Below are positions 1 to 11,496 of a DNA stretch of 64,000 nt, piece by piece. The position numbers were made by a program, and so were the translations under genes. The stretch lies in the NCBI RefSeq assembly GCF_030272615.1, contig NC_081413.1:181672951-181736950 (forward strand), read 5' to 3'. The notes under the pieces were generated by a model. It saw only the letters and a list, made by a program, of their open reading frames with translations, made no database searches and was not told where the DNA came from. Origin of the DNA: Cryptomeria japonica. Lineage: Eukaryota; Streptophyta; Pinopsida; Cupressales; Cupressaceae. Position 1 is the first letter of the stretch. Each line of letters starts with the position of its first letter.

Positions 1-64
1 AATTATTTAATCAATTAGATGAAAAATTAGTATATGATCAATGAGACAGTTTTAGGTGTCTACA
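1..64 (-). repeat. Tip of 3' LTR of gypsy-type element A
   Basis: Read on the minus strand, the LTR begins at 64 with TGTAGACACCTAAAA and runs off the left edge of the window. The same start occurs at 22462 and 43463 (minus). The adjacent purine tract AAAGAGGGTCAAA just inside the element marks this as the 3' LTR of a minus-strand element. Bases 1-45 match the LTR copy near 14985-15031, which is the proposed partner LTR. Confidence 0.7.
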
Positions 65-567
65 TTTGACCCTCTTTGAGATAATGTTGGAACGACTTTG
101 TTTCAAAGAAAATGAAAAAAAATTGCCCCAGTATGCCCCAATAATGGAGGTAGGATGCCCCCTCGAGATATTGTTTATGCATTAAAGATATGAATGATCT
201 CTCGAAAGAAGAAAAATGTTAGATGAAAGATGAAGAATGATTAATTGATGACATAAATTGATTTGATTGGATAGAAGAATAGTTAGTTTTGATTAGAGAT
301 AGAGATAGGTGATGTGAAGATGATATTGAGATAGAATATGTGAGAATAAATTGATGAAAGAATAATATTAGATGATAGAAAATGATTTAGAAAGAGATGG
401 TTAGAAAAGAATCAACAAACTATAAATAAGCAAATGAGATGAAATAAGAAAGATTGATTCACGAACTTGTGTCATTATTTATTGCGCAATATATATTCAT
501 CACTTAGCCTTATTATGTAACAATGGGGCTTTGCACATTAGGGTATAAGAAACCAAGATGTAAATAT
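65..567 (-). other. 3' internal region of element A with polypurine tract
   Basis: Non-coding sequence between the 3' LTR tip and the Copia-1 insertion. The first bases, read minus, are a polypurine tract ending against the LTR. The pattern of CCCCTCTTTGA, TTCAAAGAA and TGCCCCCTC blocks recurs in the same order at 22463-22600 beside the Gypsy-M LTR, so the two elements are related at their 3' ends. No open frame is supported. Confidence 0.6.
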
Positions 568-1631
568 TGTTAGGTCCCAGGGACAACTGAGAGAGGGGGG
601 GGGGGTGAATCAGTTGTCTAACAAATTCAAACCAAATACAACTTTACCAACTTAATGCTTAATACCGGTAAACCAGTCTTTAATGCTGGTAGATAGTTTT
701 ATCAGTTAATTTTATTACTGGTAAAGATTAATGCATGAAACAAAAAGACAAAGTCATCCACAACACATAACACCAATATTTGTATGTGGAAACCCTGTAA
801 GGGGAAAAACCATGGTGGGAAACCTTACCCACAATCAGATGATACTACTGTAGATAGTATGTGTATACAAATGGGGTCTGCACATGCAGAAAGGCCAAGT
901 GCGTAGAGCTCACTGCTCAAACACAAATAGGAGTCACACTGACTACAATTGGATGGTTAAACTAATAAGGATGTACTACTCAAATTAGCATCTTTCTATG
1001 TTGGATTCAGTATTGGTGTAGTTCTGATTGTCTTCACAAAAACCTTCCTTCAACCTTCAAATGATGTCTACGTGTATAGCTCTACTTATTCTCGCATATA
1101 CCTTCACATAATTATTTTTCGCATTTCCCACTTGATCTTACAAATAAGATCTTACATTTATATCATAACCGAAGACCAATTTTAGTAGGTCGGCTCTAAA
1201 GGATATTACAATAAAATCAATTTACAAACAAAACAATGTCCGATGCAATAACCAATTCAACATGTCAGCTTGATGCATTTACAACAATAATGAGACATCT
1301 CCATAGCGTGTCGTGCTGATTTGGAAAAGATAAACTTGTCGGTGTATATCCTAGACCTATTTGTCGGTAACAACAAATATGAAAATATGAATATGCCAAT
1401 GAACAAAACTCCAAAACAAAGTGTCCAAATGATGTCTTTGACATAACCAGGTATAATCCATGCTATTCCAAGTGTTGGTGAACATTATATCCTGTCGGTG
1501 TACCAGATACTGGTGACTCTGCATAAGTCACTTGCTTGTCGGTGAATGTTGCTGATTCTCCAAAGTGCCAGAGTTGATAGGTTTTTAGTAGGTGTTGACA
1601 TCAGTGACAAAACCATACCAAAATACCAACA
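568..1631 (-). repeat. Copia-1 3' LTR
   Basis: On the minus strand it starts with TGTTGGTATT at 1631 and ends with CCTAACA at 568. It aligns along its whole length with 6156-7215, with scattered substitutions and a different G-tract length (11 versus 8). It contains the stem-loop at 582-618 near its U5 end. Confidence 0.93.
582..618 (-). promoter_or_regulatory. U5 C-rich stem-loop, Copia-1 3' LTR
   Basis: GACAACTGA (582-590) and TCAGTTGTC (610-618) pair over 9 bp around a loop with an 11-G tract (595-605). It lies 14 nt from the LTR end at 568. Confidence 0.75.
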
Positions 1632-1644
1632 ATCTCCCCCTTTG
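1632..1644 (-). other. Copia-1 polypurine tract
   Basis: Read minus, CAAAGGGGGAGAT lies directly against the start of the 3' LTR, the expected place for the plus-strand priming tract. The same tract is next to the 3' LTRs of Copia-2 (45678) and Copia-3 (48705). Confidence 0.85.
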
Positions 1645-1965
1645 GCATTTATGGCAACACAAGATGGAAAAACCATCAAAGTGCCAAAATAGAAATTCCA
1701 AATATCAAAAACCAATAATCTCCCCAAAGTAACAATCTCTCCCCGTGGGAGTGACATGAGTTTTCCTTGTGTTTTTCCATACCAATCTCTCCCCCTTTGA
1801 CATCAAATACCAAAGAAATATAAAAACCATTTTTCAGATACAAAATACCAACCAATTCACTATACCCACTACTCCCCCTAAGAAGTAGCTTTCCAATCAA
1901 AGCTGGAGTAAAAGATTTCTCTATTATTGCTACTTGTTGATGACTATCATCAACTGTCTAAGTTT

Positions 1966-2400
1966 CTACCGGTGGGGTATGACCCCAAGCTTGTCTTTGA
2001 GATATTCAAAATTCTCCTTAGGCAGAGGTTTAGTGAAAATATCTGCAATCTGCTCTTTAGTATTCACATAAACCAGTTTAATTTCTTTTGCTTCAACATT
2101 TTCCCTTAGAAAATTTAGTTTGATAGAAACATGTTTGGTTTTAGAATGTAATACTGGATTCTTAGATATATCAATTGTTGCAGATTTATCACAATAGATA
2201 GTAATAGGTTCCTTGCATTTTACCTTTATGTCTTTCAACATTTTCTTAAGCCATAGTACTTGTGTACAGTTGGTTGCTGCTGCAACTTATTCTAATTTAG
2301 CTGTTGATAAAGATGTACAACTTTGTTTCTTACTCAACCAAGAAATTAATCTACTTCCAAGAAAAATTGCTCCGTCGGTGGTGCTTTTTCTATCATCCAC
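1966..2400 (-). pseudogene. Copia-1 RNase H C-terminal part
   Basis: The minus-strand frame at 1966-2241 holds the end of the copia RNase H domain: IYCDKSATIDISKNP, then SKTKHVSIK and YVNTKEQIADIFTKPLP, all typical of the end of copia polyproteins. Bases 2242-2400 encode the preceding residues in shifted frames with stops. The natural stop follows LGVIPHR. Confident as a copia pol end and as a broken copy. Confidence 0.88.
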
Positions 2401-2405
2401 ATCTC

Positions 2406-3093
2406 CTACCCAATTTGCATCTGTGTATGCACTAATTCAAAGTTTTCATCTCTAGGATACCATAATCCAAGATTTGTAGTGCCTTGCAAGTACCAAAAAA
2501 TCCTTTTTACTATTGATTCGTGATTTTCTCTAGGATTACTCTGAAATCTTGAAAAAACACATACTGCATTCATGATGTCAGGTCTTGTTTGTGTCAAATA
2601 TAGTAAACCTCCTATCATAGATTTGTACTTAGTTAGATTAATAGGTGTAGATTTATCCCTTAGTGATAATTTGTCATTTGTAGTCATAGGTGTGCTTACC
2701 AGTTTAGATTTCTCCATCCCAAATTTCTTTAATAGCTCCTTCAAGTACTTGGATTGACTCAAGAATATACCTTTATCAGTCTGTGAAATTTGCAATCCTA
2801 AAAAGGAATTTTATTTCTCCAATCATAGACATTTCAAATTCTTGCTTCATTTCAATAGAAAATTCTTTACATAATCCATCTTCTCCTCCAAAGATTATAT
2901 CATCAACAAAAACTTCTATAATCAAGATGTCATCATTTGTCACTTTATAATATAAGTTGTTGTCAGCATTACCTTTAGAAAAACCAATCTTCAAAAGATA
3001 CTTATCCAATCTTGCATACCAAGCTCTTGGAGCTTGTTTTAACCCATACAAAGCTTTCGTTAACCTACAAACCATATCTTTGTTATCTGTCAA
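2406..3093 (-). pseudogene. Copia-1 reverse transcriptase C-terminal half and RNase H start
   Basis: Two overlapping minus frames (2776-3093 and 2406-2795) join across a frameshift near 2785. They show the RT motifs YGLKQAPRAWY and the active-site block FVDDIIFGG (YXDD-type, with both Asp present), then SKYLKELLKKFGM, STPMTTNDK and MIGGLLYLTQTRPDIM. These are the copia RT thumb and RNase H linker. A stop separates this part from the upstream RT piece. It would copy the element RNA into DNA if intact, but it is not intact. Confidence 0.92.
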
Positions 3094-3108
3094 ACAAAAT
3101 ACATCATG

Positions 3109-3678
3109 TTATTCAATGTAAACTTCTTCTTCAAGATCTCCATTCAGAAATGCACATTTAATATCCATTTGATATACTTTGTAGTTCTTGTGAGCTGCAA
3201 AAGCCAAAAATAATTTGACTGCCTCAATTCCAGCTACCATTGCAAAGGTTTCATTATAATCAATTCCTTCTTTATGAGAATATCCCTTACACACTAGTCT
3301 TGCTTTATTTCTAATTACCTTACCATCTTCATTAAGTTTGTTTCTAAATACCCACTTTGTTCCAATTACATTTTTGTCTTTAGGCCGGGGAACTAATGTC
3401 CATGTGTTATTTTTCTCAATTTGTTCTAGTTCCTCTTCCATAGCTTTAATCCAGTGTTTATCTTCACATGCCTTATTAATTGATGATGGTTCAATTTGAG
3501 AAATAAGACATACCTCTTCATTTTTTAGTCTTCCTCTTGTAATGACTCCTTTATTCTTGTTCCCAATTATCTGATCTTCAGAGTGATTTAGTCTTACATA
3601 CCGGGGTGTCTTTGTTTGCCGTTGTTCTTTAGTTACTGTGAAATTTTTTAGAAGATACCGGTGTAACTGGATCTTCAT
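3109..3678 (-). pseudogene. Copia-1 reverse transcriptase N-terminal half
   Basis: A minus frame of 189 residues runs from the integrase-RT linker (TPRYVRLNHSEDQIIG) into RT: NTWTLVPRPKDKNVIGTKWVFR, KARLVCKGYSHKEGIDYNETF and MDIKCAFLNGDLEEEVYIE. The frame ends at a stop just after VYIE, where Copia-3 and Copia-4 read on with QP. A frameshift near 3670 separates it from the integrase C-terminal part. Confidence 0.92.
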
Positions 3679-3689
3679 TCTGTACCGGT

Positions 3690-4150
3690 GGGTTCAATGT
3701 AGGTTCATTTGTTATAATCTCTATTGCTGGTTCAGAGTCTATATACCTTGAAGTTTCTCTGAATTGTTCATCAATCTTCACATTTGCACTCTCAACAATT
3801 TTCTGCAATATTTTGTTAAAACATCTATATGCCTTTCTCTTAGATGAATAACCAAGAAATATTCTTTCATCACTTCTAGGATCAAATTTACCAATATACT
3901 CATCCCTTCTAATATAGCATTTACTTCAGAATATTCTAAAATATTTAAGAGTAGGAGTAATACCAAACCATAGTTCATGAGGGGTCTTACCGGTTTCACC
4001 TTTGATGTGAGCTTTGTTGAATGTGTAGACCGTTGTACTTACTGCCTCTCTCCAATACACATGTGGTAGATTTTCTTTTGATAACATACTTCTTGTAGCA
4101 TCCAAGATAGTTCTATTTTTCCTTTCAACGACTCCATTCTGCTGTGGTGT
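3690..4150 (-). pseudogene. Copia-1 integrase C-terminal region
   Basis: Continuing minus after the TAG at 4151-4153, the frame reads TPQQNGVVERKN, then LPHVYWREAVSTTVYTFNKA, KTPHELWFG and YFRIF, a TGA, then SKCYIRRDEYIGKFDPRSDE and FLGYSSK. This is the copia integrase catalytic end (the Glu block VVERKN) and the GKxxEL-type C-terminal region. The frame is the same as upstream except for the two stops. Confidence 0.88.
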
Positions 4151-4732
4151 CTAGGGTGCTAATAGTTGTCTTCTAATTCCATTCACTTCATAGAATGCAT
4201 TAAATTCCTTAGATGTAAATTCTCCTCCTTGATCTGATCTCAGACATTTGATTTTCTTATCAGTTTCATTCTCTACCATTGCTTTGAACAGTTTGAAATT
4301 TCCAAGTGCTTCTGATTTTTCTCTGAGAAAAGTAACCCAACACATTCTAGAGTAGTCATCAATGAATAGCATGAAATATCTATCACCTTGCAAACTTTTA
4401 GTTCTAGCTGGACAACATAAACCAGTATGAATTAAGTCAAGAGCATTATTTGACTTTTCTAGAATACTTTTAAAAGTAGCTCTAACTTGTTTTCCAAATT
4501 GACATTCCTTACATACTATATTGTGAGGTTTGACAATTTTAGGTAAATCTCTAACTGCCTTAGTAGTACTGATTTTTACCATGCAATCAAAAGTTACATG
4601 ACAGAGTCTCTTATGCCATAGCCAAATTTCATCAATATGTACAATCAAGCATGTCTTTTCACTATTATTCAAATGAAAGATACTACCTCTAGTTTGATTA
4701 CCGGTTGCAATTTCCAAACCAGTTCTATTCAT
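4151..4732 (-). pseudogene. Copia-1 integrase zinc finger and core
   Basis: The 193-residue minus frame has the GAG-pre-integrase HHCC finger (WHKRLCHV, CKECQFGKQ) and the start of the DDE core (ALDLIHTGLC, FIDDYSRMCWVTFLREKSEA, CLRSDQGGEF). The first catalytic Asp, expected in the HTDLCGP block, is Gly here (HTGLC). The frame ends in TAG at 4151-4153, a stop also present at the same codon in Copia-4. Confidence 0.93.
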
Positions 4733-4762
4733 GATTTTGCATTTTGCATTTTTGAATTGAAA

Positions 4763-5089
4763 CTAAAATCCTTTCTCAACTAATTGACCAACACTCAAAA
4801 GATTATGCTTTAAACCTTCAACATAGTAAACATTGTTAGTATTATGCTTATCATCAAGAGATATTGTACCTTTACCTTTGATCAAACAGGCTTTATCATC
4901 TCCAAATCTCACTAGACCTCCATTATATTCCTGAAAGTTCAAGAATTTACTTTTATCACCAGTCATATGATGTGAGCATCCTGAATCAATGATCCATTCA
5001 TCCTTAACTTCAACTTTAGCTACTAGGGCCTGCTGTATTGTTAAATAGTAGGTGTCGATTGATCTTCTGTTAAAGCAACAAAAACCCAT
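4763..5089 (-). pseudogene. Copia-1 aspartic protease region
   Basis: The minus frame contains WIIDSGCSHHMTGDKSKF, the copia protease active-site block (DSG), then VRFGDDKACLIKGKGTISL and YYVEGLKHNLLSVGQLVEKGF, which lead into the integrase finger. It is reached by a frameshift from the gag piece at 5041-5667 and ends at a stop just after VEKGF. Confidence 0.92.
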
Positions 5090-5667
5090 CCATTGTCTGC
5101 CGGATCTTCATCAGAATCATTAGTCACTCCTTCATCAGCAAGATAACAAGATTTATCTTTATTCTTCTTAAATCTATATCTCTGACATTCAGGGTTAGGT
5201 TTGTATGTTCTCCTAGCTTTTTCTCTTAGTCTAGCATGTCTATCAGGGCATCTACAAGCCATATGATCAATCTTACTATAGTTAAAACATTTAAAGTGTT
5301 CTTTACCTTCATACTTACTTCCAACTGGACCTTTAGGCATTTTTCTTGCAAATAGAGCTTCAAGTTCTTCATTTTCTCTCTTTCTTTCCTCAAGTTCTCT
5401 TGCATAAAAGGCTTTCCAATTAGACTTGTCAAATGATGGTTCAAATGATGTTGATGCCTTAAAAGCTAAATCTATCTTTATAGTAGCAACATGACCAAAT
5501 TCCTCAATTTCAAAAGCTGAAAGTTTTCCAATCAATGTATCCCTAGTTACTGATGTATTAGGCATTGTTCTTAACTCATTTATAATAGTAACCTTCATTT
5601 TATATGACGGTGGCAATCCTCTTAAAACTTTTGAAACAATTTCATCTTCAGTTAAGGTCCACAACAT
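5041..5667 (-). pseudogene. Copia-1 gag C-terminal half with damaged zinc knuckle
   Basis: The minus frame continues gag (LTEDEIVSKVLRGLPPSYKMKV, then SVTRDTLIGKLSAFEIEEFG) to a CCHC-type knuckle that reads CFNYSKIDHMACRC. The second Cys is Tyr and the conserved Gly before His is Asp, so metal binding is probably lost. Downstream is the acidic linker before protease (DEGVTNDSDEDPADNGWVF). It is joined to the N-terminal gag piece by a frameshift near 5655. Confidence 0.92.
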
Positions 5668-6098
5668 TTAATACCCAAAACAATTTCATTTACTCTTTCC
5701 ATAAAAGCAGAAATCCTTTCATCTTCTTCCATTTTCAAATTTTCATACTTGTCCCAGAAGCTTTCAAGTTTTTCAATTTTGACTGTGGAATATCCTTCAT
5801 TTAGTGTTTCCAAATGATCCCAAATAGCTTTACCAGTTGATCTATCTGATAATCCCATGATTTTTTGATCTGTTAATGCGCTTAAAAGTGCTTCTCTTGC
5901 TTTGCAGTCATTTTCTTCATCTTTTCCTAAGGTAGGTGGATTAGGCTGACCGGGAGTAGAAGCAGTATAGCCATTCTTTGTAACTTCCCAAATGTCCTTT
6001 CTAATGCAATTTAGATGTGTCTCCATTCTGATCTTCCATATGCCATAGTTGGTTCCATCGAGTTTAGGACTGTCCTTCCTGAAATAGTTAGTAGACAC
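5652..6098 (-). pseudogene. Copia-1 gag N-terminal half
   Basis: The minus frame starts MSTNYFRKDSPKLDGTNYGI, 44 nt inside the primer-binding site, the usual spacing for a copia gag-pol start. It contains the UBN2/Retrotran_gag-like blocks WKIRMETHLNCI, IWDHLETLNEGYSTVKIEKLE and ERISAFMERVNEIVLGIKCCG. The nearly identical start in Copia-4 (60025) confirms the choice. It breaks at a frameshift after KCCG. Confidence 0.93.
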
Positions 6099-6141
6099 TG
6101 GATCTCCTCAAGCTGTTAAACTTCTACAAAAAGAGGACTAG

Positions 6142-6153
6142 GCTCTGATACCA
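6142..6153 (-). other. Copia-1 primer-binding site
   Basis: Read minus, TGGTATCAGAGC starts 2 nt inside the 5' LTR. It is complementary to the 3' end of plant initiator methionine tRNA, the usual primer of plant copia elements. Confidence 0.93.
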
Positions 6154-6155
6154 AT

Positions 6156-7215
6156 TGTTAGGTCTGAGAGACAACTAAGAGGGGGGGGTGAATCAATTGT
6201 CTAACAAATTCAAACCAAAAACAACTTTACCAACTTAATGCTTAATATCGGTAAACTAGTCTTTAATGCTGGTAGATAGTTTTATCAGTTAATTTTATTA
6301 CTGGTAAAGATTAATGCATGAAACAAAAAGACAAAGTCACCCACAACACATAACACCAATATTTGTATGTGGAAATCCTGTAAGGGGAAAAACCATGATG
6401 GGAAACCTTACCCACAATTAGATGATACTACTGCAGATAGTATGTGTATACAAATGGGGTCTGCACATGCAGAAAGGCCAAGCACCTAGAGCTCACTGCT
6501 CAAACACAAATAGGAGTCACATTAACTACAATTGGATGGTTAAATCTAATAAGGATGTACTGCTCAAATTAGCATCTTTCTATGCTGGATTCAGTATTGG
6601 TGTAGTTTTGATTGTCTTCACAAAAACCTTCCTTCAACCTTCAAATGATGTCTGCCTGTATAGCTCTGCTTATTCTCGCATATACCTTCACATAATTATT
6701 TTTTGCATTTCTCACTTGATCTTACAAATAAGATCTTACATTTATATCATAACCTAAGACCAATTTTAGTAGGTCGGCTCTAAAGGATATTACAATAAAA
6801 TCAATTTACAAACAAAACAATGTCCGATGCAATAACTGATTCAACATGTCGGCTTGACGCATTTACAACAATAATGAGACATCTCCATAGCGTGTCATGC
6901 TGATCTAGAAAAGATAAACCTACCAGTGTATATCCTGGACCTATTTATTGGTAACAACAAATATGCAAATACGAATATGCCAATGAAAAAAATTCCAAGA
7001 CAAAGTGTCCAAATGATGTCTTCGACATAACCAAGTGTTTTCCATTCTATTCCAAGTGTCGGTGAACATTATATCCTATCGGTGTACCAGATACTGGTGA
7101 CTGTGCATAAGTCACTTGCTTGTTGGTGAATGTTGTTGATTCTCCAAAGTGGCAAAGTTGATAGGTGTTTAGTAGGTGTTGACATCAATGACAAAACCAT
7201 ACCAAAATACCAACA
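6156..7215 (-). repeat. Copia-1 5' LTR
   Basis: Minus-strand LTR of 1060 bp with TG...CA ends, starting at 7215 and ending at 6156, followed by the primer-binding site. It carries a weakened version of the U5 stem-loop at 6170-6201 and an 8-G tract. Confidence 0.93.
6170..6201 (-). promoter_or_regulatory. U5 stem-loop, Copia-1 5' LTR, weakened
   Basis: GACAACTAA (6170-6178) faces TCAATTGTC (6193-6201) with two mismatches, around an 8-G tract. This is a decayed version of the hairpin at 582-618. Confidence 0.55.
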
Positions 7216-9315
7216 AAGATATCGCATTGAAAAAAAAAACAAGTAGCAAACAAGGAGTGAACTCTCCATTTTGGAAATAATTCCAAGGGTCGACGTATGT
7301 GGGATAGTCACAAGCATAACTAGCCATGATGTTTTTCATGAGATATTTGCCAAATGAATGTACCAACACAAATACCCACTGGAACTATTGCCCCAAAACT
7401 TCATTGGTCCACACCACAAACAACAAACAAAGGAAAAGATCATGACCATCCTAGCTCCTCTAGTCACTTATGGACATCCTTGAGTAGGATAGGAATATAA
7501 TCTGTCACCAAATGATAAAAGATAAAGACTAACTAGGACAAAATCCAGCAACCATACTGATCCGTGTCTTCATTTTGATTGCTTGATGTGATAGTTGATA
7601 ATGTTTGATCTCATAAAGTTGCGGACCCCATTTAAGACTGACATGAATGATTTCGAGTGTATCCTCTTCTATTTAAGACAAGATAATGATCACTTGATAT
7701 GGATATGATACGATTGATAAGACAATTTGATCAGTTGATTGTAGATGCTTAACTGGATAGTTGTACTCTTTGTTAACTTCGTGTGAAGTGTTTATTGGAT
7801 ATTTGCTAGGGTGTTTGATTCTTGCGAGACATTTTATTGCAAGTTTTTTGATTGATTTTTTAATTTTTAGTTCTTTTCCAAGAGCTTTTTTTATGTTTTT
7901 GGTTGATTTTTTTAGGACTTTTTACAATTTTTAGGATTTTTCCAGGACTTTTTATGAGTTTTAATATTTTTTCAAGACTTTTTTATGATTTTAAAGATTT
8001 TTTCAGGACTTTTTATGATTTTTTAGGATTTTTTTAGTTATGCCCCTAGAGTGCAGACTTGTATGACATGATGATATGCAGAATGCATGTGGAGACAATT
8101 AATTTTTGACATGACTTATGTTAATGCAATATGCATGATGAAGATGCATTTCCTATTCGAACAAGGATGACTGTGTTTGTTTATAATTTTGCAATACACC
8201 AATTGAATTGGAGGTACAAAACATTTCATAGATAAGTGGTCAATCAATCCTTAAGGTCCCTTGGAACATACAAATTAACACACTTAGTGAATAAGATTTA
8301 CAAATGGAGACACGGAAAAATTCCCCATTGGTTCTTGAAACTTTGATCTTCTTTTGCCCATGTGTGTGCAAATGAGTTAATTTATGCTCGTGTTCACTAA
8401 AGATCCTTAGCATCCTGTATGACTAGCTATGTGGATTATTCTAACTTCAAAAGCATCCCGAATAGAGCCTCACTGCCAGCAAGCTTTTAGAGCTCCAATG
8501 AGGTTATAGACTATAATTTCTCAAATATTGTTCCATTTCTAGGAGCTGTTCATAGCCCTGATGGAGTTACTCACATGTTCCCATAGGCAATGTTTTTGTC
8601 ACACTTTGTATGCATGATATTTCAGTTATATATCATTTCTCTTTTGTCTTAAGATGGATATGTGGTATAGAACTTTTTCTTTTTTATTTTCTTTCTTTTA
8701 CTTGTAAGTAATGAAACCTACTTGGGTGTGACAATTACAGTGGCACTGAAGAAGAATTTTAGAACTTTTACTAGTCATATGAACAACTGGGTGTCTAGAA
8801 TGAATTAGAGATTTTGTTAATGTATTTGAGATATATCAATTGATAGATTTTGGATTAACAAGTCTCAAATAGTGAAATCACCACCCAACCATAAGTAAAG
8901 CGTCATCACAGGGTGATGTTGAAAATGAATGACCTTAGGACCTCAAAGACTTCATGTTTGAATATCTAAGAAAGGAGATGACCCTTGTTTCTCTTGAATG
9001 CAAACAAATGATAAACTTGGACAGTTGCCTTGTTTTATTGATGCTGATATATGCTAGTGCAGGAAATTTGCGAATGCAATGCATTTGAAGAAGAAACTAT
9101 ATGTGATGCAATCCTTTGAATACAATGAGACGCAATGCAGAAAGAAAAACCTAAACTAACCCAACCCTTTGATATAAAATCGTTTAAGGTGCATGTTGTT
9201 CATAGGGTCAAGGAGTTTTGTGTAGGTAGTTCATTGGTTTTTGTTTGAAGAGTCAGATAAATATGTCTTCTCCAATAGGATATAAAAACTCAGCTAAGTG
9301 TACATGTTCAATATC
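7216..9315. other. Non-coding internal region of element A
   Basis: AT-rich sequence right of Copia-1 with no supported gene. It includes a T-rich degenerate tandem repeat (7861-8040) and long ATG/TGCAT-rich low-complexity tracts similar in style to 23270-23660 in Gypsy-M. Confidence 0.5.
7861..8040. repeat. T-rich degenerate tandem repeat
   Basis: The unit is roughly TTTTTAGGACTTTTTATGATT. It recurs imperfectly about seven times with variants (AGGATTTTTC, CAAGACTTTTTT, AGGACTTTTTAT). Confidence 0.6.
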
Positions 9316-11212
9316 TCAAATGCTGATTTCCTTAGTTTTTGGATTTTGTGGATCATCATTGGGAAATCCAACTCTGGAACCCATGAATTTAGCTATAGCC
9401 TTATAATTTTCAAAGCAATCCAACTGTAGTAGATTCTCTTGCCCCCAATACATCAAGTGTGGGTGTATGGGGCATATATATTCTAGTTCTAAAGTTGTGA
9501 CATGAGTGGGTTTTATGCCCGTTTCTATTGATGCACTTGAAGAGGATGATAAATCCAACCAGGTGTTGATCAAATTAATTGGTGTTATGTTTGTACTTGA
9601 AGAAGATAATGTACCAATTTGGGTGTTGATTTCATTAGCTGGAGCCATGCTTATTTTTGTCACCACATTGGCATGTGAAAATGGCACATACACAATCATT
9701 GATAAAGTGTTCTCTGAAGGATAATCAAGATTGGTGATTTCATTGATAAGGAGTTCATGAAAAACTTGTGTAGAGGGATTGGGATCATGAGGGGGACTAG
9801 GAGAAATGGTAAGATCATTTTTGAGGGAATCTTGTGAGAGACATGGAGGATTATGACATGGAGATGAAGGGATGGAGGGATCTTGATCAAGATCTAGAGA
9901 AATAATGGGATCTTGCTTAAGACATGAAGGTGAAGGAACACTTTGATCTTGACTTGGAAAGGGATTATTAGGAAGGATGGAAGGGAGGTCTTGATCTTTC
10001 TTAGGAGGTGGATTTTGGATGGGAATTGAAAGGACACTTTGTTCTTGAGACAAAAGGGTATCATTATGGATGGAATAGAAAAGAGTGAGGGGATCATCAT
10101 AAGATTCTTGGTCGGTGGGATCTTGATCAAAAATTGGGTAGGATGGAAGGGTTTGTTCTTGATCTTCTAATTTTGGATCATCCTCTTGACACGAGGAAGG
10201 AGTTTGAATATGCATGGGAGATTCTTGGAAGATTTCAACACATTGGCCTGATGAGAAAGGATTTGAATGAGATTCTTTGAAGTAGGTTTTCTTGAAAATA
10301 GAATATATGATGGCATTCGATTTTGAATTTTTGAAGCATGGAAAGGACTAGCATCATGACTTGGATTAGATAGGATTTGTATTATGGATATCCCTTGGGA
10401 GGTTTCATTATTAGATAAAGATGGTGTGGACTTCTCTTGTGTGACTTTAGGGTATGAGGAAATGGTGGAAGATATGGAGGCTACTTGAGGTGCAAAGTCT
10501 TGATGGGAAGACCCATTGCTAGACATGGGGAGATTACCTTGTTGCATGATAGGTGGAAAATTGACCATGTTCAATTGATGTCCAAAGAGTGACATGTTTT
10601 TAATTACACTTGCATTCATTTGGGTCACCCTCAGTGGTGTATTTGAAAACATAGGAGGATATTCATAGACTTACAATGTGACTAAAGGAAAAATTGATTG
10701 TGTAATTGTGTATGACCTTGGTAGTGGTTGACTTGTTTGCACAATCTGTGGTGGTGAGAGTTGTTTTTTTTTTGTATTGGTTGTTGGACTTGCATTGTTG
10801 GATGTATTTGTTGTTGATATTGGTTCTTCATGTTTATTTGTGTAAGAATAGCTGGTATATCTGATTTCATAATAAGAGCTTGCACATTAATTGGCTCTAA
10901 GTTCATATTGGGATATACGATTTTTTGAAATAGTTTGAACATCTGGGATCTACTCTCCTCACTTTTTTTAACCTTCTATTACAAGATCTCTATTTCTCGA
11001 GCTAGTTTCTCTTCAAGTGATGGAGAAATAGGTATGACATTTGTTTATTCTTGATAAGTTTGATGCATGTTTTGGGACATGTATATGTTGGATTAAGATA
11101 ATTGATTGTTAGGTTTCAATGACATAGTCCCACAAAAGTTGGAAGTTTGATAATGGTAATGTTGTCTCCTAGAAGTTTGAGAGCTTGTTTCAACCATCGC
11201 ATTATATGCCAT
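9316..11212 (-). pseudogene. Decayed ORF of element A, Pro/Gln/Ser-rich, unknown function
   Basis: Minus-strand pieces lie in order: a start MAYNAMVETSSQTSRRQHYH (ATG at 11210-11212), SPSLEEKLAREIEIL near 11000, a Gln/His-rich part (10682-10942), a Ser/Asn-rich part (10167-10652), then an acidic Pro-rich part (9316-10215) with repeated DQDPS/SQDQS phrases. It ends in a more ordered-looking segment (LELEYICPIHPHLMYWGQEN, FMGSRVGFPNDDP). It is broken by stops and a frameshift near 10200. It has the same strand as the element. I recognise no domain. It may be an extra gag-side ORF of a non-autonomous gypsy element, or a captured gene. Confidence 0.5.
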
Positions 11213-11496
11213 TTTTTGTTTCTTTTTTTTTGGATTTTTGAAGTTTAGGGATGAAATTCAATGCAACTAAGGGATGAAAGTAAAACCCTATTTTTTTGGA
11301 TTTTGAGAATTTTGAAAATGGACAAATGCAACTGAGGATGACAAATGCAACCTATGTTTTTGTTGTTTTTGACAAATTGGATTAAGGAATGACAAGATGA
11401 AATCCTAAAGAATGACAATGCAACTTTGGACTTGGATTAGGGAACAACCTAATTTTGAAGATAATGCAAATGGAGATAATGATTTGACCCTATGTC

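Larger units (their letters stand above)
568..7215 (-). mobile_element. Copia-1: complete Ty1/copia retrotransposon, decayed
   Basis: Full-length minus-strand element of 6648 bp with two LTRs of about 1060 bp, a methionine-type primer-binding site, a polypurine tract, and gag-protease-integrase-RT-RNase H in copia order. The flanking 5-mers AATAT (563-567) and AAGAT (7216-7220) fit a target duplication with one later change. Several frameshifts and stops make it non-functional. It is the same family as Copia-4 at the right end of the window. It splits the internal region of element A. Confidence 0.95.

Noticed and set aside
3778-3999. Minus frame of 73 codons (MKPVRPLMNYG...) and its match at 62162-62350
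   Set aside because: Both are shifted-frame shadows of the integrase C-terminal region. The true frame carries KTPHELWFG and FLGYSS residues.
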